From Flavobacteriales bacterium (GTDB taxonomy: Bacteria; Bacteroidota; Bacteroidia; Flavobacteriales; BACL11): 44,878 bases of DNA. Every line of letters starts with the position of its first letter. Within the stretch, counting starts at the first letter, position 1. The notes under the pieces were generated by a model. The model had not been told where the DNA came from and did no database searches. It saw only the letters and a list, made by a program, of their open reading frames with translations. The DNA lies in assembly GCA_014239655.1 (NCBI GenBank), contig JAAZYM010000056.1, positions 1 through 44,878 on the forward strand, in the 5' to 3' direction. A program made the position numbers and the translations under genes. Shown here piece after piece: positions 10,554 to 20,228 of this stretch.

Positions 10554-13500
10554 TTATTCAAATGAAATTTTTAACCCTAGTCCGTTTAATTCATGAAGTA
10601 AAACATTAAATGATTCTGGAATTCCTGCTTGAGGCAATTCTTTACCTTTTACAATACTCTCAAAAGCTTGAGCTCTTCCAATAACATCATCAGATTTTAA
10701 AGTCAGCATCTCTTGAAGAATATTAGATGCACCATATCCTTCCAATGCCCAAACCTCCATTTCTCCAAGTCTTTGACCTCCAAACTGAGCTTTACCTCCT
10801 AAAGGCTGTTGAGTAATTAATGAATATGGTCCTATTGATCTTGCATGCATCTTATCATCAATTAAATGACCAAGTTTTAGCATGTAGATAATTCCAACAG
10901 TTGCAGTCTGCTCAAATCGTTCGCCAGTACCACCATCATAAAGATATGTCTGACCAAGACGAGGTAATTCTGCTTCGTCTGTCTCTTTATTAATTTGATC
11001 AATACTTGCACCATCAAAGACAGGAGTAAAATATTTTTTATCTAACTTTTGTCCTGCCCATCCTAATATAGTCTCATATATTTGTCCAAGATTCATTCTA
11101 GAAGGAACTCCAAGTGGATTTAAAATAATATCTACTGGAGAACCATCTTCTAGAAATGGCATATCTTCATCCCTAACAACTCTTGAAACAATTCCTTTAT
11201 TCCCATGTCTACCAGCAAGTTTATCACCAACTTTAACTTTTCTTTTTTGAGCTATTTGAACCTTTGCAAGCTGTAAAACACCATTAGGTAATTCATCACC
11301 AACTGTAATTGCAAATTTCTTTCTTCTATATTCACCAAAAACCTCATTATACTTTCTCAAATAATTAGAAATTATTTTATTAATCAAAACATTATTATCT
11401 TGACTAGATGTCCATTGATTTGGATCAATCATTGTAAAATCAAGATTTGCAATTAACTTCTTAGTGAATTTAGTACTTCTTGGAATAACCTCCTCTCCCA
11501 AAATATTTTTCACACCTTTTGATGCTTTCCCTCCAATTACATTATATAATTTTGCAGCTAAAATATTTTTTAAAGCATCTTGATTTTTACTAAATTCTTT
11601 ATCAATTTTCTCAAGATCTATCTTGTCTTGATTTTTAGCCCTCCTATCTTTAATCGTTTTATTAAACAATGACTTACCTATAACAATCCCTTGATTTGCA
11701 GGCTTTGTTTTTAATGATGCATCCTTAACATCACCTGCCTTCTCTCCAAAAATTGCTCTTAACAACTTTTCTTCTGGTGTCGGATCAGATTCCCCTTTTG
11801 GAGTGATCTTTCCAATTAAAATATCACCTGTATTAGCATAAGAACCTATTCTAATCATTCCGTTTTCATCTAAATCTTTTGTTGCATTTTCACTTATATT
11901 TGGAATATCAGCAGTCAATTCCTCAGCACCACGTTTTGTTTCTCGAACATTTACAACATATTCAGATATATGTAACGAAGTAAATAGGTCTTCTCTTACT
12001 ACTCTCTCAGATAAAATAATTGCATCTTCAAAATTATATCCCTTCCAAGGCATAAAAGCAACTTTAAGATTTCTTCCAATTGCTAATTCTCCATTTTGTG
12101 TTGCATAACCTTCGCAAAGTACTTGACCTTTTTTAACTTTATCTCCTACTCTAACTATAGGTTGATTATTTATACATGTTCTCTGATTTGTCTTTTGAAA
12201 CTTTGTTAAGAAATAATCTTTCTTATCATCATCAAAACTTACAATTTTCTCTTTTTTATCTTGATCATATTTAATAGTAATTTTATCAGAGTCAACATAT
12301 GTCACTACTCCATCAGCTTCAGCATTAATCATAGTTCTTGAATCTTTTGCAACATGAGGCTCTAATCCAGTACCTACAATTGGCGCATCAGTTCTTAGAA
12401 GAGGAACAGCTTGACGCATCATATTTGATCCCATCAATGCTCTATTTGCATCATCATGCTCTAAAAATGGAATTAATGATGCAGCAATTGAAGCAATTTG
12501 ATTAGGAGCAACATCCATCATAGTGACATTCGATGGTTCTGCTACTAGATAATCATGTTCTCTTCTAGATTTAATTCTATCACTTTTAAAAACACCATCC
12601 TTATCAAGAGGAGTATTTGCTTGAGCAATTATATGGCCTTCTTCTTGTTCAGCAGTTAAATAAGTTGCAGAATTTTTAAAATTAACTTTACTGTCTTTTG
12701 CTAATCTATATGGAGTTTCAATAAAACCAAGAGTATTAACCTTTGCAAATACACATAATGATGAAATAAGACCAATATTTGGTCCTTCTGGAGTTTCAAT
12801 TGGACAGAGTCTACCATAATGAGTATAATGAACATCTCTAACCTCAAAACCAGCACGTTCTCTTGTTAGTCCACCAGGTCCTAAAGCCGAAACCCTTCTT
12901 TTATGAGTTACTTCTGCTAATGGATTAGTTTGATCCATAAATTGTGATAACTGACTTGTACCAAAAAAAGAATTTATTACAGCTGAAAGCGTCTTAGCAT
13001 TTATTAGATCAATAGGAGTAAAAACTTCATTATCCCTAACATTCATTCTTTCTCTAATAGTTCTTGCCATTCTACTCAAACCAACTGAAAATTGATTTGA
13101 CAACTGCTCACCAACAGTCCTAACTCTTCTATTACTTAAATGATCAATATCATCTACATCAACTTTTGAATTAACAAGATTAATCAGATTACTTATTATT
13201 GAAACAATATCTTCATTAGTTAACACATGTTTCTCTAAATCAACATCTAGTCCTAACCTTCTATTAATTCTAAATCTACCAACATGTCCCAAACTATATC
13301 TTTGATCTGAGAAAAATAATTTATCAATGATTCCTCTTGCTGTTTCATCATCAGGAGCTTCAGCACTTCTCAACTGTCTATAAATATGCCTAATAGCTTC
13401 AACCTCTGAATTAGAGGGGTCTTTCTGTAGTGTATTATGAATAATTGAATGATCACCTACAATCTCCTCTTCCTTATGAAGAAGGATTGTTTCAGATCCT

Positions 13501-14363
13501 GAATCAACTATATCTAATATATGTTTTCTCTCTAAAACTATATCTCTTTCTAAGATAACTTCATTTCTTTCAATTGGAACAAGCTCACCTGTATCTTCAT
13601 CTACAAAATCATCAACCCAAGACTTTAAAACTCTTGCAGCTAAACTTCTTCCAACAACTCTTTTAAGACCGCTTTTAGTAACTTTAACTTCATCAGCCAA
13701 ATTAAAAATCTCTAATATATCTCTGTCGCTCTCATATCCAATAGCTCTTAATAAAGTTGTTACTGGTAATTTTTTCTTTCTATCAATATAAGCATACATT
13801 ACATTATTTATGTCAGTAGTAAATTCTATCCAAGAACCTTTAAATGGTATTACTCTAGCAGAATAAAGTTTCGTTCCATTTGAATGAAAACTCTGACCAA
13901 AAAATACACCTGGAGATCTATGTAATTGAGATACAACTACACGTTCAGCACCATTTATTACAAAAGTTCCTTTAGGTGTCATAAATGGAATGTTTCCAAA
14001 ATAAACATCTTGAATTATAGTTTCAAAATCTTCATGCTCAGGATCTGTACAATATAACTTTAATTTAACTTTAAGAGGAACTTTAAATGTTAAACCTCTA
14101 TCAATACATTCTTCTATAGAATATCTTGGAGGATCTACTAAATAATCTATAAACTCTAAAACAAAATTATTTCTTGAATCAGTAATTGGAAATAACTCAG
14201 TAAATGTTTTATATAGACCTTCATTCCTTCTTTCTTCTAAAGTAGTTCCTGTTTGGAAAAATGATTGGAAACTACGAAGTTGAATATCTAAAAAATCAGG
14301 ATAATCTACTCGATTATCTATTGTAGCAAAATTAACTCTAGGTGATACTTTATTTTTAGTCAA
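10554..14363 (-). CDS. rpoB: DNA-directed RNA polymerase subunit beta
   Basis: The 1269-residue beta subunit contains the rifampicin-binding cluster at about 465-500, with SQLSQFMDQ, then [19 protein letters not shown]. The residues equal to E. coli Asp516, His526 and Ser531 are the wild-type ones, which predicts a drug-sensitive form by established knowledge. Further on are [12 protein letters not shown] near residue 770, [14 protein letters not shown] in the catalytic region, and the end with [20 protein letters not shown]. It lies 106 bp after rplL, and that gap holds a strong hairpin with a T-run at 14407-14449, a likely attenuator setting polymerase against ribosomal protein expression. 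It leads into rpoC after 5 bp. Confidence 0.98.
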   Translation of the reverse strand: MTKNKVSPRVNFATIDNRVDYPDFLDIQLRSFQSFFQTGTTLEERRNEGLYKTFTELFPITDSRNNFVLEFIDYLVDPPRYSIEECIDRGLTFKVPLKVKLKLYCTDPEHEDFETIIQDVYFGNIPFMTPKGTFVINGAERVVVSQLHRSPGVFFGQSFHSNGTKLYSARVIPFKGSWIEFTTDINNVMYAYIDRKKKLPVTTLLRAIGYESDRDILEIFNLADEVKVTKSGLKRVVGRSLAARVLKSWVDDFVDEDTGELVPIERNEVILERDIVLERKHILDIVDSGSETILLHKEEEIVGDHSIIHNTLQKDPSNSEVEAIRHIYRQLRSAEAPDDETARGIIDKLFFSDQRYSLGHVGRFRINRRLGLDVDLEKHVLTNEDIVSIISNLINLVNSKVDVDDIDHLSNRRVRTVGEQLSNQFSVGLSRMARTIRERMNVRDNEVFTPIDLINAKTLSAVINSFFGTSQLSQFMDQTNPLAEVTHKRRVSALGPGGLTRERAGFEVRDVHYTHYGRLCPIETPEGPNIGLISSLCVFAKVNTLGFIETPYRLAKDSKVNFKNSATYLTAEQEEGHIIAQANTPLDKDGVFKSDRIKSRREHDYLVAEPSNVTMMDVAPNQIASIAASLIPFLEHDDANRALMGSNMMRQAVPLLRTDAPIVGTGLEPHVAKDSRTMINAEADGVVTYVDSDKITIKYDQDKKEKIVSFDDDKKDYFLTKFQKTNQRTCINNQPIVRVGDKVKKGQVLCEGYATQNGELAIGRNLKVAFMPWKGYNFEDAIILSERVVREDLFTSLHISEYVVNVRETKRGAEELTADIPNISENATKDLDENGMIRIGSYANTGDILIGKITPKGESDPTPEEKLLRAIFGEKAGDVKDASLKTKPANQGIVIGKSLFNKTIKDRRAKNQDKIDLEKIDKEFSKNQDALKNILAAKLYNVIGGKASKGVKNILGEEVIPRSTKFTKKLIANLDFTMIDPNQWTSSQDNNVLINKIISNYLRKYNEVFGEYRRKKFAITVGDELPNGVLQLAKVQIAQKRKVKVGDKLAGRHGNKGIVSRVVRDEDMPFLEDGSPVDIILNPLGVPSRMNLGQIYETILGWAGQKLDKKYFTPVFDGASIDQINKETDEAELPRLGQTYLYDGGTGERFEQTATVGIIYMLKLGHLIDDKMHARSIGPYSLITQQPLGGKAQFGGQRLGEMEVWALEGYGASNILQEMLTLKSDDVIGRAQAFESIVKGKELPQAGIPESFNVLLHELNGLGLKISFE

Positions 14364-14406
14364 AACAATTTAATTTTTAATTACACAATAGTGTTAAACA
14401 TAAAGC

Positions 14407-14449
14407 AAAAAATGGTTTAGATCTTATTCTAAACAATAAGATCTAAACC
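14407..14449 (-). terminator. Hairpin plus T-run between rplL and rpoB (attenuator candidate)
   Basis: Arms at 14414-14428 and 14435-14449 are perfect 15-bp complements with a 6-base loop. In the minus direction the hairpin is followed after one base by six T residues (14407-14412). This is the form of an intrinsic terminator. It sits inside an operon, after rplL and before rpoB, where E. coli has a partial terminator that lowers rpoBC relative to rplL. Partial readthrough here is inference, but no other promoter consensus was seen before rpoB, so some readthrough is needed. Confidence 0.8.
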
Positions 14450-14469
14450 CGTATATAAAGAAAAGGTAA

Positions 14470-14850
14470 TTATTTTAACTCAACTACCGCTCCAGCTTCC
14501 TCAAGAGATTTCTTAATCCCTTCAGCTTCATCCTTTCCTACAGCCTCTTTAACTGCCTTTGGAGCGCTATCAACAATATCTTTAGCGTCTTTTAATCCAA
14601 GACCTGTTAACTCCTTAACTGCCTTAACAACCTTTAATTTTGAAGCACCTGCTTCCTTAAGAATTACATCGAATTCGGATTTCTCTTCACCAGCATCACC
14701 ACCACCTGCTTCTGCTGGACCTGCAGCTACCGCTACTGCTGCTGCTGCTGGTTCAATTCCATATTCATCTTTTAAGATATTAGCTAACTCTGTTACATCT
14801 TTAACTGACAAGTTAACTAGATCTTCTGCGAACTTTTTTAAATCTGCCAT
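14470..14850 (-). CDS. rplL: 50S ribosomal protein L7/L12
   Basis: This is the stalk protein that recruits translation GTPases. The 126-residue product has the N-terminal dimerisation domain ([22 protein letters not shown]), an alanine/glycine-rich hinge at about 34-56 ([20 protein letters not shown]), and the conserved C-terminal domain with [13 protein letters not shown] and [18 protein letters not shown]. The end, [14 protein letters not shown], is typical. It is 57 bp downstream of rplJ and is followed by the hairpin at 14407-14449. Codon use looks more biased toward GCT/GCA alanine and AAA/AAG lysine than in neighbours, as expected for a very highly expressed protein. Confidence 0.98.
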   Translation of the reverse strand: MADLKKFAEDLVNLSVKDVTELANILKDEYGIEPAAAAVAVAAGPAEAGGGDAGEEKSEFDVILKEAGASKLKVVKAVKELTGLGLKDAKDIVDSAPKAVKEAVGKDEAEGIKKSLEEAGAVVELK

Positions 14851-14907
14851 TTTTTTATTTATTTATTAATTATTTATTTAAATGTTGGAAGCATTCTTTT
14901 TTTAAAC

Positions 14908-15429
14908 TTATTCTTTTTTATCAGATAGCGCTTTTACAATACCAGATAACTTACTACTACTTGATTGTAATGACGAAATAACATTCTTAGCAGGAGATTG
15001 TAATAATGTTATAATATCTCCAATAAGCTCATTTTTAGATTTAAGCTCAGCTAATAATGATAAATTATTATCACCTATATAAAATTCATCTTCTATATGA
15101 GCAGCCTTAAGAATTGGTTTATCTAATTTCTTTCTAAAATTCTTTATAACATTTGCTGGCGCCTTAGCAGTTTCAGCAAACATTATTGATGTATTACCTT
15201 TTAACATATCATCTAATTGCTCAAAATCAATAGAGTTCTTGTCAAAAGCTTTTTTAAGTAAAGTGTTTTTTACAACCTTAATAGTAATATTCTGCTTATA
15301 ACATAATCTTCTTAAAGCATTACTCTGATCTGCTGTTAGACCAGAAATATCAGCTAGATAAAAATTTTTATTCTCTTCTAGCATATTGTTTAATACATCT
15401 ATAAATTCATTCTTCTCTTTCTTATTCAT
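14908..15429 (-). CDS. rplJ: 50S ribosomal protein L10
   Basis: L10 anchors the L7/L12 dimers to the large subunit and, in many bacteria, represses its own mRNA. The 173-residue product begins MNKKEKNEFIDVLNNML and contains YLADISGLTADQSNALRRLC and the L10 phrase IKVVKNTLLKKAF. The C-terminal helix that binds L7/L12 ends LSGIVKALSDKKE. It is separated from rplA by only 17 bp, so a long L10 leader of the E. coli kind, if one exists, would have to overlap the end of rplA. It is 57 bp upstream of rplL, in the standard rplKAJL order. Confidence 0.97.
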   Translation of the reverse strand: MNKKEKNEFIDVLNNMLEENKNFYLADISGLTADQSNALRRLCYKQNITIKVVKNTLLKKAFDKNSIDFEQLDDMLKGNTSIMFAETAKAPANVIKNFRKKLDKPILKAAHIEDEFYIGDNNLSLLAELKSKNELIGDIITLLQSPAKNVISSLQSSSSKLSGIVKALSDKKE

Positions 15430-15446
15430 TTTATTATTATATTAAT

Positions 15447-16139
15447 TTATATAATATGATTAGGATCAACAGAAACACCTACACCCATAGTACTAGATAG
15501 GGTTATACTCTTGAAATAAGTGCCTTTAGAAGAAACAGGCTTTAACTTGTTAATAGTTTGTAATAATTCATCTGCATTCTCAGATATTTTTTTAGCATCA
15601 AAAGAAACTTTTCCAACAGATGCATGTACAATACCAGTCTTATCAACCTTAAAATCAATTTTTCCTTTTTTTACATCAGTTACGGCTTTTCCTATATCTA
15701 GAGTTACAGTTCCTGATTTAGGATTAGGCATTAATCCCCTTGGTCCTAAAACCTTACCTAATGCACCCAGTTTAGCCATAACAGCTGGCATTGTAATAAT
15801 TACATCTATATCAGTCCAGCCCTTCTTTATCTTCTCAATATATTCATCTAAACCAACAAAGTCAGCTCCTGCTGATGTAGCTTCATCTTCTTTATCTGCA
15901 GTTACTAAAGCTAATACTTTGAGGTTTTTTCCAGTACCATGAGGTAAAGAAGCAACACCTCGAACCATCTGATTTGCTTGTTTAGGGTCAACACCTAACC
16001 TTACAGCTAAATCAACAGATTCATCAAACTTAACTTTAGAAAGATTCTTTACTAAAGAAGATGCCTCTTCTAATGTATAAGTTTTATCTAAATCAATATT
16101 TAAAAGCATTTCTTTCCTATTCTTACTAATTTTTCCCAT
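15447..16139 (-). CDS. rplA: 50S ribosomal protein L1
   Basis: L1 forms the mobile L1 stalk next to the E site and can repress its own operon. The 230-residue product has the normal length. It contains the signature region [31 protein letters not shown] (shown here only by its ends: IDVIITMPA at about 114-122 and [15 protein letters not shown] at about 132-146), plus [13 protein letters not shown] near the N-terminus and [18 protein letters not shown] toward the C-terminus. It lies 11 bp after rplK and 17 bp before rplJ. An opposite-strand open frame of 140 codons inside it is a shadow. Confidence 0.97.
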   Translation of the reverse strand: MGKISKNRKEMLLNIDLDKTYTLEEASSLVKNLSKVKFDESVDLAVRLGVDPKQANQMVRGVASLPHGTGKNLKVLALVTADKEDEATSAGADFVGLDEYIEKIKKGWTDIDVIITMPAVMAKLGALGKVLGPRGLMPNPKSGTVTLDIGKAVTDVKKGKIDFKVDKTGIVHASVGKVSFDAKKISENADELLQTINKLKPVSSKGTYFKSITLSSTMGVGVSVDPNHII

Positions 16140-16150
16140 TCTTAATAATA

Positions 16151-16591
16151 TTAATTTTTAGGCATATTACCTTTAACTCTTATTCCCATACTCCTTGCAG
16201 TTCCAGCAACCATACTCATTGCAGATTCAATCTTAAAAGCGTTTAGATCAGACATCTTATCTTCTGCTATTGATTTTATTTGATCCCAAGTTACAGTAGC
16301 AATTTTCTCTCTATTTGGCTCACCAGATCCTGATTTTTTCTTTGCTGCTTCTAATAACTGTGCCGCAGCAGGAGCAGTTTTTATAATAAATTCAAATGAT
16401 TTATCTGCAAAAACAGTAATAACAACAGGAACAATTTTTCCTTGTTTTTCTTGAGTTCTGGCATTAAATTGCTTACAAAATTCCATTATATTCACACCTT
16501 TTGCTCCTAAAGCAGGACCAACAGGTGGTGCAGGATTAGCACTACCACCTCTAATTTGTAATTTAATAATACCCGTAATTTCTTTTGCCAT
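16151..16591 (-). CDS. rplK: 50S ribosomal protein L11
   Basis: L11 forms the GTPase-associated centre with 23S rRNA and is needed for the stringent response signal. The 146-residue product carries the L11 signature [20 protein letters not shown] at the N-terminus, [15 protein letters not shown] at about 33-47, and the C-terminal rRNA-binding domain around [20 protein letters not shown] and [13 protein letters not shown]. It starts 4 bp after the nusG stop and is followed by rplA. Length and order match the standard secE-nusG-rplKAJL-rpoBC cluster. Confidence 0.98.
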   Translation of the reverse strand: MAKEITGIIKLQIRGGSANPAPPVGPALGAKGVNIMEFCKQFNARTQEKQGKIVPVVITVFADKSFEFIIKTAPAAAQLLEAAKKKSGSGEPNREKIATVTWDQIKSIAEDKMSDLNAFKIESAMSMVAGTARSMGIRVKGNMPKN

Positions 16592-16595
16592 ATAA

Positions 16596-17156
16596 TTATA
16601 TTTTTTCTACCTGCATAAAATTCAACTCTAATGGTGTTTTTCTACCAAAAATCTTAACCATCAGTTTTAATTTCTTTTTGTGTTCATCAATTGCTTCAAT
16701 TTCAGCATGAAAAGAATTAAAAGGACCATCAATAACTTTAACACTCTCACCAATAATAAATGGTATGTTTACGTGTTCATCTGTAAGAGCCATTTCATCA
16801 ACCCTACCTAATATTTTATTTATCTCATTCTGTCTCATTGGAACAGGAACACCTCCCTTTGTAGCTCCTAAAAAACCAAGAACACCTGTAACATTCTTAA
16901 GAACATGTGGTACTTCTCCAGTTAAATTTGCTTCTACTAATACATATCCCGGGAAAAAATTCCTTTCTTTACTAACTTTCTTACCATTTCTAATCTGATA
17001 AACCTTTTCTGTTGGAACTAAAATTTTAGAAACATAATCTTGCATCTTTAATCTATCAATCTCTTTTTCAATAAAAGAAACTGTTTTTTTCTCTTTACCT
17101 CCCATAACCCTAAGGACATACCATTCTTTATCTTTAATTTCTTTTGCCATATCCAT
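16596..17156 (-). CDS. nusG: Transcription termination/antitermination protein NusG
   Basis: NusG binds RNA polymerase, suppresses pausing and couples transcription to translation or Rho. The 186-residue product has the NGN domain ([22 protein letters not shown], residues about 12-33, shown in part; [19 protein letters not shown] at about 67-85) and the KOW domain ([20 protein letters not shown] at about 128-147). The end [17 protein letters not shown] is typical. The start at 17156 gives MDMAKEIK; a second ATG at residue 3 is also possible. It lies 5 bp after secE and 4 bp before rplK. Confidence 0.96.
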   Translation of the reverse strand: MDMAKEIKDKEWYVLRVMGGKEKKTVSFIEKEIDRLKMQDYVSKILVPTEKVYQIRNGKKVSKERNFFPGYVLVEANLTGEVPHVLKNVTGVLGFLGATKGGVPVPMRQNEINKILGRVDEMALTDEHVNIPFIIGESVKVIDGPFNSFHAEIEAIDEHKKKLKLMVKIFGRKTPLELNFMQVEKI

Positions 17157-17161
17157 AAAAA

Positions 17162-17356
17162 TTAACTAAAAAAACTATAAAAAACCTTCATTAGGTTACT
17201 GAAGATTGAATCCATAAAATAAATAATAAGAGCAATAATTATTGTTGCAATAGCAACTACTATTGAACTGTTCTGTAACTCTGACCATGTTGGCCATGAT
17301 ACTTTATTTACTAACTCATTGTATGAATCTTTAATATATCCTCCTATCTTTAACAT
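17162..17356 (-). CDS. secE: Preprotein translocase subunit SecE
   Basis: SecE clamps SecY in the Sec channel. The preferred start is the ATG at 17354-17356, giving 64 residues that begin MLKIGGYIKDSYNELVNKV. The longer reading from 17386 would begin inside the 3' end of the tRNA-Trp gene (17384-17456) and its extra residues look unrelated to the family. The product has the amphipathic surface helix, the motif NKVSWPTWSELQNSS and a single membrane segment VVAIATIIIALIIYFM, which is the short one-helix form common outside enterobacteria. It sits between tRNA-Trp and nusG. Confidence 0.93.
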   Translation of the reverse strand: MLKIGGYIKDSYNELVNKVSWPTWSELQNSSIVVAIATIIIALIIYFMDSIFSNLMKVFYSFFS

Positions 17357-17383
17357 CTTACTCTTTTTATTATTTGAGTGTTG

Positions 17384-17456
17384 CACGGGTGGAGAGACTC
17401 GAACTCCCAGCCAATGGTTTTGGAGACCACTACTCTACCAATTGAGCTACACCCGT
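17384..17456 (-). tRNA. trnW: tRNA-Trp (anticodon CCA)
   Basis: Read on the minus strand, a 73-nt cloverleaf has an acceptor ACGGGTG/CACCCGT, a D arm GCTCAATTGGTAGAGT, an anticodon loop CTCCAAA (anticodon CCA), and a T arm GGGAGTTCGAGTCTCTCC. The discriminator base is G, and the 3' CCA is not encoded. It lies between tuf and secE, the ancestral position. Confidence 0.95.
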
Positions 17457-17462
17457 TTAAAT

Positions 17463-17496
17463 AACAAAAGGAAGATCTGTAGATCTCCTTTTTGTT
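17463..17496 (-). terminator. Hairpin between tuf and tRNA-Trp
   Basis: Arms 17463-17478 and 17481-17496 pair over 16 positions with one mismatch and one G-T wobble around a 2-base loop. The base of the stem is A/T rich, so T-runs border both sides. It directly follows the tuf stop (17513). It may be a partial terminator that keeps EF-Tu expression above the downstream genes, or a processing signal that releases tRNA-Trp. No separate promoter consensus was seen for secE. Confidence 0.65.
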
Positions 17497-17512
17497 ATAA
17501 AAACTTATTTAA

Positions 17513-18697
17513 TTACAATATCTTTGTAATCTGTCCAGCTCCTACAGTTCTACCACCTTCTCTAATTGCAAATCTTAATCCTTCACTCATTGCAACTGGA
17601 CTAATCAATTCAACTGTAATAGTTAAATTATCGCCTGGCATAACCATTTCTGTTCCAGAAGGTAAAAATATCTCTCCCGTAACATCAGTAGTCCTAATAT
17701 AAAATTGTGGGCGATATTTATTATGAAATGGAGTGTGACGACCACCTTCCTCTTTCTTAAGAATATAAACCTCGGCCTCAAATTTATCATGTGGTTTTAC
17801 AGAACCTGGTTTACAAATCACCATACCTCTTTTTATATCAGTTTTCTCAATCCCTCTAAGTAGAATACCAACATTATCTCCAGCTTCACCTCTATCAAGA
17901 ATTTTTCTAAACATCTCAACACCAGTAACAGTTGAAGATAATTTTTCAGCACCCATACCAATAATATCAACAGTATCAGCAGTATTAGCCACTCCTGTCT
18001 CAATTCTTCCAGTTGCTACTGTACCTCTACCAGTAATTGTAAATACATCCTCGATTGGCATTAAGAATGGCTTCTCATTATCTCTAACAGGTTCTGGAAT
18101 CCAAGAATCAACGGCAGCCATTAATTCATCTACCTTTGTTACCCACTCAGCTTCACCATTTAGTGCACCAAGAGCAGATCCAGTAACAATAGGAGTGTTA
18201 TCACCATCATAGTCATAAAACGAAAGTAATTCTCTTACTTCCATTTCAACTAATTCAAGTAATTCCTCATCATCAACCATATCTGCTTTATTTAAGAAAA
18301 CCACAATACTTGGAACGCCCACCTGACGAGCTAATAAGATATGTTCTCTTGTTTGCGGCATAGGTCCATCAGTTGCAGCACAAACCAATATCGCACCATC
18401 CATCTGTGCAGCACCAGTTACCATGTTCTTTACATAATCCGCGTGTCCAGGACAATCAACGTGAGCATAATGTCTATTCTCAGTCTCATATTCAACATGT
18501 GAAGTGTTAATAGTTATACCTCTTTCTTTTTCTTCCGGCGCATTATCAATCGTGTCAAAATCACGAACTTCAGCACCACCTTTTACAGCTAGAACTTTAG
18601 TAATTCCAGCAGTTAAAGTTGTTTTTCCATGGTCAACATGACCAATAGTACCAATATTCAAGTGTGGCTTGGTACGATTAAAATTTTCTTTTGCCAT
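17513..18697 (-). CDS. tuf: Elongation factor Tu
   Basis: EF-Tu delivers aminoacyl-tRNA to the ribosome as a GTP complex. The 394-residue product has the normal length. Visible motifs are [15 protein letters not shown] (P-loop at 19-26), [13 protein letters not shown] (switch I), DCPGHADY (switch II), NKADMVDD and SALGALNG, followed by domains 2 and 3, ending [20 protein letters not shown]. It is preceded by four tRNA genes (Thr-Tyr-Gly-Thr), the same order as the E. coli thrU-tyrU-glyT-thrT-tufB operon, and is followed by tRNA-Trp and secE. This suggests the only tuf copy, or at least the ancestral one. Confidence 0.99.
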   Translation of the reverse strand: MAKENFNRTKPHLNIGTIGHVDHGKTTLTAGITKVLAVKGGAEVRDFDTIDNAPEEKERGITINTSHVEYETENRHYAHVDCPGHADYVKNMVTGAAQMDGAILVCAATDGPMPQTREHILLARQVGVPSIVVFLNKADMVDDEELLELVEMEVRELLSFYDYDGDNTPIVTGSALGALNGEAEWVTKVDELMAAVDSWIPEPVRDNEKPFLMPIEDVFTITGRGTVATGRIETGVANTADTVDIIGMGAEKLSSTVTGVEMFRKILDRGEAGDNVGILLRGIEKTDIKRGMVICKPGSVKPHDKFEAEVYILKKEEGGRHTPFHNKYRPQFYIRTTDVTGEIFLPSGTEMVMPGDNLTITVELISPVAMSEGLRFAIREGGRTVGAGQITKIL

Positions 18698-18768
18698 TTT
18701 TGTTAAGTTTAATTAATATTATAATACATTTCTTTTTCTATCCTACATCTACTACTTATACTCTTTCG

Positions 18769-18840
18769 AGCCAATGACGGGAATTGAACCCGTGACCTCT
18801 TCCTTACCAAGGAAACGCTCTACCTCTGAGCTACATCGGC
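18769..18840 (-). tRNA. trnT: tRNA-Thr (anticodon GGT)
   Basis: A 72-nt minus-strand cloverleaf has acceptor GCCGATG/CATTGGC (one G-T pair), D arm GCTCAGAGGTAGAGC, anticodon loop TTGGTAA (GGT) and T arm ACGGGTTCAATTCCCGT. The discriminator is T and CCA is not encoded. It is the last of the four-tRNA array, 71 bp before the tuf start. Confidence 0.95.
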
Positions 18841-18853
18841 TAGTAAGGTATTG

Positions 18854-18926
18854 AGCGAGAGACGGGGCTCAAACCCGCGACCCTCAGCTTGGAAGGCTGA
18901 CGCTCTATCAACTGAGCTACTCTCGC
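18854..18926 (-). tRNA. trnG: tRNA-Gly (anticodon TCC)
   Basis: A 73-nt minus-strand cloverleaf has acceptor GCGAGAG/CTCTCGC, D arm GCTCAGTTGATAGAGC, anticodon loop CTTCCAA (TCC) and T arm GCGGGTTTGAGCCCCGT. The discriminator is T, and CCA is not encoded. It is the third gene of the Thr-Tyr-Gly-Thr array. Confidence 0.95.
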
Positions 18927-18944
18927 ATTACCATCTAGATGGTG

Positions 18945-19026
18945 TGGGGAGAACAGGATTCGAACCTGTGAAGGCGTAGCCAGCAGATTTACAGTCTGCC
19001 CTCGTTGACCGCTTGAGTATCTCCCC
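18945..19026 (-). tRNA. trnY: tRNA-Tyr (anticodon GTA)
   Basis: An 82-nt class II tRNA lies on the minus strand. Acceptor is GGGGAGA/TCTCCCC, anticodon loop CTGTAAA (GTA), followed by a long variable arm and a T arm ACAGGTTCGAATCCTGT. The discriminator is A. The long variable arm is the bacterial tRNA-Tyr hallmark. Confidence 0.95.
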
Positions 19027-19031
19027 CCATG

Positions 19032-19105
19032 AGCCGATAGAGGGACTCGAACCCACGACCTGCTGATTACAAATCAGCTGCTCTAGCCAGCTGAGCTATA
19101 TCGGC
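19032..19105 (-). tRNA. trnT: tRNA-Thr (anticodon TGT)
   Basis: A 74-nt minus-strand cloverleaf has acceptor GCCGATA/TATCGGC, D arm GCTCAGCTGGCTAGAGC, anticodon loop TTTGTAA (TGT) and T arm GTGGGTTCGAGTCCCTC. The discriminator is T. It is the first gene of the array, about 45 bp after the -7 element at 19152-19159. Confidence 0.95.
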
Positions 19106-19151
19106 TTATTCTGTTCACCTATATAAAGAACAACATCCATAAAATGGGCTG

Positions 19152-19184
19152 CAAATTTATTAAATTTTTCATATAAACAACAAA
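19152..19184 (-). promoter_or_regulatory. Consensus Bacteroidota promoter of the tRNA-tuf-rpo operon
   Basis: On the minus strand TTTG (19181-19184) is separated by 21 bp from TAAATTTG (19152-19159); a second TTG at 19178-19180 gives an 18-bp spacing. Both fit the TTTG / TAnnTTTG pattern of the Bacteroidota primary sigma factor. Transcription would start near 19145, 40 bp before the first tRNA. The rest of the gap 19106-19296 is AT-rich and holds no gene. Confidence 0.75.
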
Positions 19185-19296
19185 AAAAATCATTTTTTTA
19201 CTACTTATATTTTATATATTTCTTAAGAATATATTTTAATTGATTTTTTTTTTGATTTAGAATTAAAAAAACAAAAAATAACAGCTAATTTTAAAT

Positions 19297-20163
19297 CTAC
19301 GATTTTGGATGAGCCTGTTTATGCACAGATTTTAATTTTTCAATAGAATTATGTGTATATATCTGAGTAGCACTAAGATTAGCATGACCTAACAACTCTT
19401 TAACAGCATTAATGTCAGCGCCATTATTCAGCATATGAGTTGCAAAAGAATGTCTTAAAACATGAGGACTCTTCTTTTTTACACTTGAAACCATAGAAAT
19501 ATACTTATTTACAATTCTATATACCTTCTTAGGATATAACAAACTATTATTAGTGTCTGTAAAAAGATATTCTTCCAAATTATATTTCTTGATAAAGCTC
19601 TCTAAATCCTTTAATATATTATGTGACAAAGGAATTAACCTTTCTTTATTCCTTTTACCTAAAACTTTTACTAATGAATTAGTAGAATCAATATCAGAGA
19701 TACGAATATTAATGAGCTCCATTAATCTTATACCAGTGAAATAAAATATTTCTATTATCAACCTATCACGATGACCACAGAAATCATCCTTAAAAAACTC
19801 TTTGTCTAATAATTCGTTAATATTTGACTTAGCAATAAAAACTGGAAGCCTTTTTGATCTCTTTGGAGAAATAATCTTTAATGTTGGATTGTGTGAAATA
19901 TATCCAGAAACCTCAATAAATCTGAAATATGATTTTAATGATGATATCTTTCTATTTACAGTAGTTGACTTTAAGCCTAACTCTAATAATGAAGAAACCC
20001 ATCTTCTAATAGTCTTAAAAGTTACTTGATCAGGATTCTCAATACTGTAATCTTGCTTTATAAACTGAAAAAATTGACATAAATCAGTTTCGTAAGAAAT
20101 TAATGTGTGAATAGAATACCGTTTTTCAGACTTTATATAGTTTATAAACTCATCTATATACAT
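19297..20163 (-). CDS. XerC/XerD-type tyrosine recombinase
   Basis: A 288-residue site-specific recombinase. The N-terminal SAM-like core-binding domain (about 1-85) is followed by the catalytic domain with the full tyrosine-recombinase set: Arg146 (FTGIRLMEL), Lys170, His234 and Arg237 (HVLRHSFATHML), His260 (LLGHANLSATQIYTH) and nucleophile Tyr269. Its size and its place next to rpsU and upstream of the tRNA-tuf cluster match the chromosomal XerC-like protein of Bacteroidota, which resolves chromosome dimers at dif. It is not linked to att-like repeats or cargo, so it is unlikely to be a mobile-element integrase despite the nearby tRNAs. XerC versus XerD cannot be decided here. Confidence 0.88.
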   Translation of the reverse strand: MYIDEFINYIKSEKRYSIHTLISYETDLCQFFQFIKQDYSIENPDQVTFKTIRRWVSSLLELGLKSTTVNRKISSLKSYFRFIEVSGYISHNPTLKIISPKRSKRLPVFIAKSNINELLDKEFFKDDFCGHRDRLIIEIFYFTGIRLMELINIRISDIDSTNSLVKVLGKRNKERLIPLSHNILKDLESFIKKYNLEEYLFTDTNNSLLYPKKVYRIVNKYISMVSSVKKKSPHVLRHSFATHMLNNGADINAVKELLGHANLSATQIYTHNSIEKLKSVHKQAHPKS

Positions 20164-20183
20164 AGAAAATGTAATTGATAAGA

Positions 20184-20191
20184 CAAATCTA
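20184..20191 (-). promoter_or_regulatory. Candidate -7 element before the xer-type gene
   Basis: TAGATTTG on the minus strand fits TAnnTTTG and lies 20 bp before the recombinase ATG at 20163. No -33 TTTG was found at the right distance, so the gene may instead depend mainly on readthrough from rpsU. Confidence 0.3.
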
Positions 20192-20228
20192 ACTAATAAA
20201 AAATAATAAGGAAAATTAAAAACAAAAA

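Noticed and set aside
12890-13000. Possible rifampicin-resistance changes in rpoB
   Set aside because: The cluster reads as wild type at the positions equal to Asp516, His526 and Ser531.
17357-17386. Longer secE start at 17386
   Set aside because: It would overlap the 3' end of tRNA-Trp and adds residues unlike SecE; the ATG at 17354-17356 fits the family.
19032-20163. Tyrosine recombinase next to tRNAs as an integrative element
   Set aside because: The gene order rpsU-xer-tRNA-tuf is core chromosome synteny in the phylum, no tRNA-fragment direct repeat was seen, and no mobile cargo is present.
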